From Rhizobium sp. Q54 (GTDB lineage: Bacteria > Pseudomonadota > Alphaproteobacteria > SMXS01): a stretch of 23,851 nt of DNA. Below the pieces are notes generated by a model that was not told the DNA's origin, did not search any database, and saw only the letters and a program-made list of their open reading frames with translations. Numbering within the stretch: the stretch's first letter is position 1; the number at the start of each line of letters is the position of its first letter. The position numbers and the translations under genes were made by a program. Positions 1 through 7,600 of this stretch are shown one piece after another. Location: assembly GCA_945872035.1 (NCBI GenBank), contig CAMBYA010000002.1, positions 1-23,851 of the forward strand. Direction: 5' to 3'.

Positions 1-1211
1 CCGCCGGTCAGCGCCACATAGCGCCAACGCGGCCTGCCCGATACCGGCGCCACGATCTGCCGGAACAGGCCGGCGGCGGGTACGTCGCGCGCCCGGCCCA
101 GCGGCCAGGCGGCGAAGGCCAGCACGGTCAGCAGACCGTAGGCGGCGGCCAGCAGCAGCGGCTCGGCATACACGCCGGGACGCGCCGGCACCGGCAGCAT
201 GTCCTGAAGGTAGGCAATGGCGGCGAACGGGATCGCCGCGCCCAGCAGCAGTCCGACAGCAACGCCCACCAGCGCCAGCAGCATCACCTGCCAGAGATAG
301 ATCCGGAACACCAGGCCGCCGCCCGCCCCAAGGCTCTTCAGGGTGGCGACCGCCTCGCGCTTGGTGGCGAGGTAGCCGGCGGTGGCGTTGGCCACGCCGA
401 CGCCGCCCACCAGCAGCGCGGTCAGGCCGGACAGTGACAGGAACACGCCCAGCCGCTCAAGGAACCGCTTGATGCTGTCGGCGCCGTTCGACCGGTCGCG
501 CATGCGCCAGCCGGCGTCGGGAAACCGGTCGTTCAGATCCTGCTTGGCAGATTCCAGGTCGGCACCGGGTGGCAGCTTAAGGCGATACTGGTAGCGGACG
601 ATACTGCCCTGCTGGATCAACCCTGCCGGCCCAAGGCTGGCGTCCGAGACCAGAGCGCGAGCGCCCAGGGTGAAGCCGTCGCCCGCCTTGTCCGGCTCGG
701 TGACCGTCACGACGCGGATGCGGTAGTCGATCTCGCCGATCCGCAGCAGGTCGCCGACCCTGGTCTGGGTCTTGTCGAGCACCGCCTGTTCGACTGTCAC
801 GCCCCAATGGCCGTCGCGCAATGCCAGCGCGTCGGCCAGCGTCATGGCGGGGGACAGCACGGCCGTCCCGTAGAGCGGATAGGCGCCGTCGACCGCCTTG
901 AGTTCGATGGTCGACCGGCGGTCCACATCGGCCGCCGCCATGGAACGCAATGTCGCGGTTCGGCTGACCGGATAGTGCCCGGCAATATAGTCGAGCGCGT
1001 CCTTCGGCATCGGCTCGCTGGTCATGCGCAGCTCGATGTCGCCGCCCAGCAGCGGGCGGCCATGTTCGCCGATGCCCTCGAGCACCGCTCCGCGCACGCC
1101 GCCGACCGCGGCGATGGCCGCCACGCCCAGCACGATGCATAGCAGGAAGATGCCGAAGCCGCGCAGGCCGCCCCGCAATTCACGCAGCGCCAGACGCAGG
1201 GAAAGCGGCAT
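1..1211 (-). CDS. FtsX-like ABC transporter permease, YbbP type (C-terminal part cut by window edge)
   Basis: About 403 codons are visible from the ATG at 1211 with no stop before the window edge; YbbP-type permeases are usually near 800 residues, so roughly half is present. The N-terminus (MPLSLRLALRELRGG) leads into a first membrane segment (about residues 19-40), then a long extracytoplasmic MacB-like domain (about 45-255). A three-helix FtsX core follows from about residue 260 (GVFLSLSGLTALLVGGVGVA onward). The start codon overlaps the stop of the upstream ATPase gene as TGATG, implying translational coupling. With that ATPase it should form an ABC complex of the MacB/LolCDE superfamily. 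In E. coli the same pair lies divergent from tesA, as here; its substrate is not established. The partner ATPase, the overlap and the TesA neighbour support the assignment more than any single motif. Confidence 0.88.
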   Translation of the reverse strand, partial: MPLSLRLALRELRGGLRGFGIFLLCIVLGVAAIAAVGGVRGAVLEGIGEHGRPLLGGDIELRMTSEPMPKDALDYIAGHYPVSRTATLRSMAAADVDRRSTIELKAVDGAYPLYGTAVLSPAMTLADALALRDGHWGVTVEQAVLDKTQTRVGDLLRIGEIDYRIRVVTVTEPDKAGDGFTLGARALVSDASLGPAGLIQQGSIVRYQYRLKLPPGADLESAKQDLNDRFPDAGWRMRDRSNGADSIKRFLERLGVFLSLSGLTALLVGGVGVANATAGYLATKREAVATLKSLGAGGGLVFRIYLWQVMLLALVGVAVGLLLGAAIPFAAIAYLQDMLPVPARPGVYAEPLLLAAAYGLLTVLAFAAWPLGRARDVPAAGLFRQIVAPVSGRPRWRYVALTG

Positions 1212-1903
1212 CAGGAGGCGGCTCCGGCGCGTACGATATGGGGCTCCGCGTCGATCCGGCCGTCGCGCAGCCTGACCTGCCGGTCGCAGCGCGCGGCGAG
1301 GCCCGCGTCGTGGGTGATCAGCACCAGGGTGGTGCCCCGCTCGGCCTGGAGAGCAAACATCAGCTCGATGATCGCGGCGCCGGTGCCCGCGTCGAGATTG
1401 CCGGTCGGCTCGTCGGCCAGCAGCAGGCCCGGCTGCGGCGCGAGCGCCCGCGCCAGCGCCACCCGCTGCTGCTCGCCGCCGGAAAGCTGGCCGGGATAGT
1501 GCTCGGTGCGCGCGCCGAGGCCGACGACCTTCAGCTCCTCGGCGGCGCGGGCGAAGGCGTTCTTGTCGCCCATCAGCTCGAGCGGCACCGCCACGTTCTC
1601 CAGCGCCGTCATGGTCGGGATCAGGTGGAAGGACTGGAACACGATGCCGATGCGACCGCGGCGGAAGCGGGCCAGCGCATCCTCGTCCATGCCGGTGATG
1701 TCCTGGCCGTCTATGGTGACGCGGCCGCTGCTGGGCTTCTCCAGGCCGGCCATGACGCTCATCAGCGTCGACTTGCCCGAGCCCGATGGACCGACCATGC
1801 CGGCCGCCTCTCCGCCAGCGATGCTCAGGTCGATTCCACGCAGGATGTTGACGGGTCCGGCGCGGCTATTAAGTGTTAGGTGAATGTCGTCGAGACGGAT
1901 CAT
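1211..1903 (-). CDS. ybbA: ABC transporter ATP-binding protein, YbbA/LolD type
   Basis: A 230-residue ATPase from the ATG at 1903 (MIRLDDIHL). Walker A is GPSGSGKST (about residues 38-46), the Q-loop is VFQSFHL, the signature is LSGGEQQR (140-147), Walker B is LLLADEP (160-166) and the switch histidine is in LITHD. These are the hallmarks of the LolD/MacB-type export ATPase subfamily. Two in-frame ATGs further upstream (1915, 1927) would add 4 or 8 residues, but they run into the start of the divergent tesA and add nothing family-like, so 1903 is preferred although no clear Shine-Dalgarno is visible. The product powers the permease encoded by the overlapping downstream gene. Its start lies only 10 bases from the proposed tesA start, so its promoter must lie in or over the tesA coding region. 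Confidence 0.92.
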   Translation of the reverse strand: MIRLDDIHLTLNSRAGPVNILRGIDLSIAGGEAAGMVGPSGSGKSTLMSVMAGLEKPSSGRVTIDGQDITGMDEDALARFRRGRIGIVFQSFHLIPTMTALENVAVPLELMGDKNAFARAAEELKVVGLGARTEHYPGQLSGGEQQRVALARALAPQPGLLLADEPTGNLDAGTGAAIIELMFALQAERGTTLVLITHDAGLAARCDRQVRLRDGRIDAEPHIVRAGAAS

Positions 1904-1913
1904 AGGGGCACGC

Positions 1914-2618
1914 ATGCAGCCGGACACAAGTCACCGATATGGGGTGCTGCGACGCGTTGTCAAACTTTGCGCGGTGTTGTTGGTGGCGGGCCTTCCCTTC
2001 GCCGGCCGGGCCGCTGCGCCGGACGGCACGCTGCAGGTCGTTGCGCTGGGCGACAGCCTGACCGCGGGCTATGGCCTGGAGTCGGGACAGTCGTTCGCGG
2101 CGAAGCTGGAGACGGCGCTGAAGGCCAAGGGCCTGAAGGTGAAGGTGCACAACGCCGGCGTCTCGGGAGACACCGCGAGCGCAGGGTTGAGCCGGCTCGA
2201 CTGGGCGCTGGCCGGGGTGCCGGGAAAGCCCGACCTGGTGATCCTGGAACTGGGCGCCAACGACATGCTGCGCGGGGTCGATCCGGCCGTCACCACCAAA
2301 GCGCTCACCGCCATCATGGAGCGCTTCAGGAAGGACGGCGTGGCGGTGCTGATCGCCGGCATGAAGGCGGCGCCCAACATGGGGGCTGCCTTCGTCAAGC
2401 AATTCGATGCGATCTACCCGGCACTGGCGAAGAAATACGGCGCGCCGCTCTACCCGTTCTTCCTCGAAGGCGTCGCGGGCAACAAGGCGCTCCACCTGCC
2501 CGACGGCCTGCACCCCACCGCCAAAGGGGTCGATGTGATCGTGACAGGCATCGCCCCGATGGTTCATAATCTGCTGCAGAAGCGGCCCGCCGGAGCGAAA
2601 GCGGCCGGCGCCGAGTAG
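1914..2618 (+). CDS. tesA: periplasmic GDSL-type arylesterase / acyl-CoA thioesterase I (TesA family)
   Basis: A 234-residue SGNH hydrolase. A basic N-region and hydrophobic core (RRVVKLCAVLLVAGLPFAG) ending in GRAAA form a signal peptide, so the enzyme should act in the periplasm. The family blocks are in order: GDSL with nucleophile Ser48, the block II glycine region near residues 82-85, GAND with Asn116, and DGLHP with Asp197 and His200 completing the triad. TesA enzymes hydrolyse acyl-thioesters and aryl or lysophospholipid esters. The start at 1914 has AGGGG five bases upstream and supplies the whole signal peptide. An in-frame GTG at 1944 would also leave an intact signal peptide and a 40-base gap to ybbA, and an ATG at 1884 seems too far upstream. 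Divergent from the ybbA-ybbP pair, a grouping conserved in proteobacteria. Confidence 0.93.
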   Translation: MQPDTSHRYGVLRRVVKLCAVLLVAGLPFAGRAAAPDGTLQVVALGDSLTAGYGLESGQSFAAKLETALKAKGLKVKVHNAGVSGDTASAGLSRLDWALAGVPGKPDLVILELGANDMLRGVDPAVTTKALTAIMERFRKDGVAVLIAGMKAAPNMGAAFVKQFDAIYPALAKKYGAPLYPFFLEGVAGNKALHLPDGLHPTAKGVDVIVTGIAPMVHNLLQKRPAGAKAAGAE

Positions 2619-2645
2619 TGGCGGCATCGAAGAGATTGGCTAATC

Positions 2646-2664
2646 GCATGCCGGGCCGGCATGC
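2646..2664. repeat. Near-perfect inverted repeat between tesA and thpR
   Basis: GCATGCCGG, one central G, then CCGGCATGC. It begins 27 bases after the tesA stop and ends 21 bases before the thpR ATG. There is no following T-run, so a classical intrinsic terminator is unlikely. A pause hairpin or the operator of a dimeric regulator are alternatives. Confidence 0.45.
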
Positions 2665-2685
2665 CGACAGGTTACGGTAGATGCC

Positions 2686-3282
2686 ATGCTGCGATTGTTC
2701 GTCGCCCTGCAACTGCCCCCGGAAATCCGGGCGCGCCTGACCGGCCTGATGGGCGGCGTCAACGGCGCGCGCTGGCAGACCGACCAGCAGCTCCACATGA
2801 CGTTGCGGTTCATCGGCGAGGTCGACGAGGCGAGGGCCGAGGATATCGACAGCGCCCTGCGCGCGGTGACGTTCACGCCGTTCCAGGTGTCGCTGCAGGG
2901 TGCCGGACTGTTCGGGGACATTCGCAAGCCGCGCATGCTGTGGGCTGGCGTCGGCCCGGAGGCGCCTCTGGCGCACCTGGCCCAGAAGATCGAGACCGCC
3001 ATGGTGCGCATCGGCCTGCCGGCCGAGCAGCGCAAGTTTACGCCGCATGTGACCCTGGCCCGCTTCAAGGGACCGAGCGGCCGCGTCGACCGCTTCCTCG
3101 CAGCCAACGACCAGCTCTGGTCGGCGCCCTGGACGGTGGAGCGCTTCACCCTGTTCCGCAGTCACCTGGCCCATTCGGGAGCCATCTACGAGCCGCTCTC
3201 TACCTATCCAGACGAGGACGAGGACGAAGATTCGGGCGAGGAACACGTCGCACTGCTGAACCGCACACGGGGCATCCTGTAG
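2686..3282 (+). CDS. thpR: RNA 2',3'-cyclic phosphodiesterase (2H phosphoesterase, ThpR/LigT)
   Basis: A 198-residue protein with the paired HxTx motifs that define 2H phosphoesterases: HMTL at residues 37-40 and HVTL at 121-124. N-terminal LRLFVALQLPPEIR is typical of the ThpR branch. ThpR enzymes open 2',3'-cyclic phosphates on RNA ends; the E. coli protein was first known as a 2'-5' RNA ligase. Length matches the family (about 175-200). The C-terminus carries a very acidic stretch, DEDEDEDSGEE (about residues 178-188), beyond the usual domain. It stands alone between tesA and the convergent DUF2125 gene, with no operon partner. The start is the first ATG of the conserved domain. Confidence 0.93.
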   Translation: MLRLFVALQLPPEIRARLTGLMGGVNGARWQTDQQLHMTLRFIGEVDEARAEDIDSALRAVTFTPFQVSLQGAGLFGDIRKPRMLWAGVGPEAPLAHLAQKIETAMVRIGLPAEQRKFTPHVTLARFKGPSGRVDRFLAANDQLWSAPWTVERFTLFRSHLAHSGAIYEPLSTYPDEDEDEDSGEEHVALLNRTRGIL

Positions 3283-3298
3283 CGGGTGCCCGTCGGCC

Positions 3299-4006
3299 CT
3301 AGAATTCCTGCTTCAGCTGTTCCGTCGCCTCGGGCGTCAGCGTCCGGCCAGCGGCATGGGCGACGTTGTCCTTTTCGTCGACGTCCAGGTTGATGGTGCC
3401 GTCCTTCTGCACCTCGCCGTGCCGGGCGAGAATGGTGGCCAGCCGGCCGGTCGCGGCGTCCTTGGGATCGACGCCCTTCGCCGAGACCGCGAAGGCATAT
3501 CGGGCGGGCGGGCCGATTTCCTCGAGGCGGATGTGGAAGCCGAGACGCGCCGCCCTGAGCCGGGCGACTGCCGGCTGTTCCAGCGCGACGTTCATCATGT
3601 CGACGTCGAACTGGTACCGGCCGCCCTTGTATCCGACCAGGCTGGCGAGCGCGCGCTCGGCGGCCAGGGTGCCGGTGGCGCCCTCGATGCTGAAGCTGAA
3701 TGGAGCGTCCGCATGCAGCATCAGGTGGTCGCTGTTGAAGGGCTGGAAGATTCCGGTCAGCGACGGGGTCGACACCCAGTCGTCGCCCCAGCTCACCTTC
3801 ACGCCGGTAATCCGGACGTTGAGCCGGAACGGAAAGCCGTCGACACCGGCCACCGTCTGGCGCAGCGATGCGCCAGGCGGCAGCGATCTGGCGAGCACCT
3901 GCGGGAAGGCTGTCTCCAGCCGGTCGGCCTCGTTATGCCACCATATGGCGTAGCCGCCGAACAGGAGACCCAGGCCGCCGAACAGGGCGAGATATCGGTT
4001 GATCAT
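3299..4006 (-). CDS. DUF2125 domain-containing membrane-anchored protein
   Basis: A 235-residue protein from the ATG at 4006 (MINRYLALFGG), which has GGGAAG-like spacing upstream; an upstream in-frame start at 4075 would reach into chaC and adds a non-hydrophobic leader. Residues about 4-24 form a single membrane anchor or uncleaved signal. The rest is predicted extracytoplasmic beta-rich sequence with GVDGFPFRLNVRI and GTLAAERALASL, features recognisable from DUF2125 proteins, which are mainly alphaproteobacterial and of unknown function. Convergent with thpR (16-base gap) and divergent from chaC (67-base gap). Envelope location is inferred from the anchor; no enzymatic motif is visible. Confidence 0.82.
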   Translation of the reverse strand: MINRYLALFGGLGLLFGGYAIWWHNEADRLETAFPQVLARSLPPGASLRQTVAGVDGFPFRLNVRITGVKVSWGDDWVSTPSLTGIFQPFNSDHLMLHADAPFSFSIEGATGTLAAERALASLVGYKGGRYQFDVDMMNVALEQPAVARLRAARLGFHIRLEEIGPPARYAFAVSAKGVDPKDAATGRLATILARHGEVQKDGTINLDVDEKDNVAHAAGRTLTPEATEQLKQEF

Positions 4007-4073
4007 GGACAGCACTTCCCATTTGCCTGGCCGACTAACTAGGATGACGCCGCGCCAAGAGCAACCGGGGACC

Positions 4074-4607
4074 ATGGGCGAACACGACGAAGTGTGGATT
4101 TTCGGCTACGGCTCGCTGATGTGGCGGCCCGGGTTCGACTATCTGGAAGCCCGGCCGGCGCGGCTGCACGGCTTCCACCGCTCGTTCTGCGTCTACTCCT
4201 GGCATCACCGGGGAACCCGGCAGCGGCCGGGGCTGGTGCTGGGACTCGACCTGGGCGGCTCCTGCCTCGGACGCGCCTACCGGGTCGCGGCGGAGAACGC
4301 CGAGGCGGTCATCGCCTATCTCGACGAGCGCGAGATGGTCACCGCCGTCTACCGGCCGATCCGGCATCTGGTGCGCCTGCCCGACCGCATGGTGACGGCG
4401 CGCGCCTATGTGGTCGACCGCGGCCATCCGCAATATGCCGGCAAGCTGTCGGTGGAGGAACAGGCCCGCCAGATCGACGGCGCCAGCGGCGTCTCCGGCG
4501 TCAATGTCGACTATCTGGCAAGCACCGTCGCCCACCTGGACGAGATGGGCATCAAGGATGGCCCGCTGCATGAAGTGTGGCGGTTGCTGGGAGAGCCTTC
4601 AGCCTAG
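4074..4607 (+). CDS. chaC: gamma-glutamylcyclotransferase, ChaC family
   Basis: A 177-residue cytosolic protein. The substrate loop GYGSLMWRP starts at residue 11, and the predicted catalytic glutamate is Glu87 in YLDEREM, as in ChaC enzymes that cleave glutathione to 5-oxoproline and Cys-Gly. FHRSFCVYSWHHRGT and the C-terminal NVDYLASTVAHL segment are also family features. The ATG at 4074 (MGEHDEVWIFGYG) is preferred because CGGGG sits just upstream and family members begin shortly before the GYGSL loop; ATG 4044 would add 10 residues. The stop TAG shares two bases with the oppositely oriented nrdJ stop in a CTAG palindrome. Divergent from the DUF2125 gene; no metabolic partner is adjacent. 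Confidence 0.92.
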   Translation: MGEHDEVWIFGYGSLMWRPGFDYLEARPARLHGFHRSFCVYSWHHRGTRQRPGLVLGLDLGGSCLGRAYRVAAENAEAVIAYLDEREMVTAVYRPIRHLVRLPDRMVTARAYVVDRGHPQYAGKLSVEEQARQIDGASGVSGVNVDYLASTVAHLDEMGIKDGPLHEVWRLLGEPSA

Positions 4608-7600
4608 CCGCACTTGGAGTGCCCACACGAGATGCAGGTGTCGCAGCCTTCCTGGCGGATCAGGGTCGGCGCGCCGCATTTGGGGCACGAGCGCATGTTG
4701 GGCAGGTCGCCATTGTCGCCCACGGCGAGCTTCATGCGCTCGGCCTTGGTGCTGAAGTCCTGTTCCCTCTTGATGAAGCCGATGTCGATCAGATGCTGCT
4801 CGATGACCTCGCCGATGGCCGCGAGCAGCGAGGGCACGTAGTGGCCCTTCACCCAGTGGCCGCCGCGCGGGTCGAACACCGCCTTCAGCTCCTCGACCAC
4901 GAACGACACGTCGCCGCCGCGCCGGAACACGGCGCTGATCATGCGGGTGAGGCCCAGGGTCCAGGCGTAGTGCTCCATGTTCTTCGAGTTGATGAAGATC
5001 TCGAAGGGCCGGCGCCTGCCGTCCTGAATCACGTCGTTGAGGGTGATGTACATGGCGTGGTCGCTGTCGGGCCACTTGATCTTGTAGGTCTTGCCGGGCA
5101 GCGCCTCGGGCCGGTCGAGCGGCCGCGTCATGTAGACCACGCCGCCCGCCTCGTACTCGTCGGCGTGGCGCGGCTTGGGCGCATCGAGCGGCAGTTGCGG
5201 CTCGTCGGCATCCGGCTTGGCGGTTTCCAGCACCGAGCCGGTGACGTCGTTGGGCCGGTAGGTGGTGCAGCCCTTGCAGCCCATCTCCCAGGCCTGCATG
5301 TAGACGCCCTTGAAGTCCTCGAACGAGATGTCCTCGGGGACGTTGATGGTCTTGGAGATCGAGCTGTCGACGTATTTCTGCACCGCCGCCTGCATGCGGA
5401 CATGATCGTCCGGCGTCAGCGTCTGCGCGGTCACGAAATAGTCGGGCAGCTGCGCCTTGTCGCCGAACTGGCGGATATACTGCCGGTAGGCGTAGTCGGA
5501 GACCGTCTCCTCCTTGCGCGAGCCGTCGGGCATCAGCACCTTGCGGGTGTAGGTGAAGCTGAAAACCGGCTCCAGCCCCGACGAGACATTGTCGGCGAAC
5601 AGCGAGATGGTGCCGGTGGGCGCGACGGAGGTGAGCAGCGCGTTGCGGATGCCATGTTCGCGGATCGCCGCCTTCACGTCCTCGTCCAGCGCGGCGATGG
5701 TGGCGCCAGCCAGGTATTTGTCGGCGTCGAACAGCGGGAACGCGCCCTTCTCGGCCGCCAGCGCCGCCGACGCCAGATAGGCGGCGCGCTGGATCCGGCG
5801 CATCCAGACTTCGGTCAGTTCGACCGCAGCCGCCGAGCCATACCGCGCCCGGCACATGATCAGCGCGTCGGCGAGGCCGGTGACACCCAGGCCGATGCGG
5901 CGCTTGGCCAGCGCCTCATGCGCCTGCTGCTCCAGCGGGAAGCGCGAGGTATCGACCACATTGTCCATCATCCGCACGGCGGTGGTGACCAGTGTGTCGA
6001 GTTCGTCCAGGTCGACGGAAGCGTCCTGGGTGAACGGCTCCTTCACCAGCATGGCCAGGTTGATGGAGCCGAGCAGGCACGCGCCGTATGGCGGCAGCGG
6101 CTGCTCGCCGCAATTGTGGACGTAGAGGCCATTGGCATCGAATGCATTGATGCCCGGTACCTGCACGTCGAACACAACTTCCTCACCGTCCGGTTCGACG
6201 GCGGCGACCGTGGCAACGAAACGCTCGCGGTTCAGCTGTCGGCGATACCCGGCGAGGGTCGTCCGCAGGCGTCCGGCCTTCTCCGTGTCCTCGAAACCGA
6301 TGCGTTCCGCGAAAACGGCCAGGTTTTCGCCGGCGATCACCAGTTCATGGTCGGCGCGGCATTCGTACGCCGCCATGCCTCCCTTGCCGTCCGGGAGGAT
6401 GCGCGGACCGGCTGGACGGCGGTCCGTGTAAAGCCGCGATGCGATGCCAAACCGCAACAGCATGCGCTGAACCGCGCGCAGCGTATCCACATCGCTCTGG
6501 GCAAGGCGGACGCTGACGCCTTTGGTCTGCGTTCCCTGCACCGAGCCATCGGCATCGAACAGCGCGCGCAGGAAACCGCGGCAGAAGGCCGATGACGCGG
6601 CTTCAACCGACGGCGTTATGGCCTTGTGTCCGGGCTGCACGCCCAGCGCTTCCGCCAGTCGTTTGATTGCCGCCGAAGACATGCGCCGCTCGCCGCGCCC
6701 GGCCACGTCGATCCAGCCCTTGAAGTCGCTGCGATGCGGCAGCGCATTCGCTGCCTCGAGCGCCCGGTCCATGACCGCCAGGACACCGGGACGCTCGACC
6801 GAACCACAGACCGCCAAGGCGCCCGGCCAGGCGGACAACACCGCCTTGTCCGATTTCAGCGTGCCGTCGCCGACCAGAAGGCCCATCAGGTAGCCCTCAT
6901 CCTCGCCGAACGCGCCAGCCCATTCCGACAGATCCCGATGATCGTGCAGAACAACTCGGTCGCCTGGCTGAAGCTCGCCGGCCTTGCGCCATTCCAGGTC
7001 CTTGACGTCGCGGGTAAGGCGCACCGCGACCTGCACCGGATGATCGGCGGTCAGTCGCAGCAGGTGCCCTTCGTCGGTGGACAGCCGCAAGACGGGCTTG
7101 CGTCCCGTCGAGAAAAAGCCCTGTTCCCCCGAAGCCCACGACTTGCCATCGATCACGGCGTTGAATGCGACGCCGACAAGGTCCGCTATCATGCGCGGGC
7201 CGTTGTCGGTCATTACCCATGTATCGGCGGTCACGCACGGATTGGTCGCAGAGATGGTCTCGCAGTAATACAGGTTGTTCCGCTGATTGATGCGGTCGAT
7301 GAAGATCACGCCGGGCTCGGCATAGGCGAAGGTCGCCCGCATGATGCTGTCCCACAGCTCGCGCGCGGCCATGGTCTTGTGTACGACGCCGCCGAACACC
7401 AGGTCCCAGGTGCCGTCGGTCCTGACCGCTTCGATGAACGCGTCTGTCACCAGCACCGACATGTTGAACATGCGCAGCCGGCCCGGGTCCTGCTTGGCGG
7501 CGATGAACGCCTCGATGTCCGGGTGGTCGCAGCGCATGGTGGCCATCATGGCGCCGCGCCGGTGGCCGGCGCTCATGATCGTGCGGCACATGGCGTCCCA

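Larger units (their letters stand above)
6113..7237 (-). mobile_element. intein with LAGLIDADG homing endonuclease, inserted in nrdJ
   Basis: An in-frame 375-residue insertion. It starts with Cys1 (CVTADTWV, block A), has LRLTADHPV (block B, Thr63 and His66) and ends with VFDVQVPGINAFDANGLYVHN, matching blocks F and G with the terminal His-Asn. The next host residue is Cys, so all standard class 1 splicing residues are present. Between the splicing blocks are two dodecapeptide endonuclease motifs, YLMGLLVGDG (intein residues 116-125) and FCRGFLRALFDADG (218-231), each with its acidic catalytic residue (Asp124, Asp230). Removing it joins ISATNP directly to CGEQPLPPYG, an uninterrupted NrdJ sequence. 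Inteins in ribonucleotide reductase genes are a known class (RIR1), and this active-site location is a favoured type of site. Splicing and endonuclease activity are inferred. Confidence 0.96.

Noticed and set aside
4023..4045. TTGCCT and TAGGAT as a chaC promoter
   Set aside because: The spacer is 11 bases.
4577..6595. Long plus-strand reading frame (672 codons) opposite nrdJ
   Set aside because: It is wholly antisense to clearly conserved NrdJ and intein sequence, has His/Arg/Gly-rich low-information composition, and shows no recognisable domain.
6113..7237. Insertion as an ordinary NrdJ domain or an intron
   Set aside because: The reading frame is continuous and carries protein-splicing blocks and terminal His-Asn, which an intron or a host domain would not.
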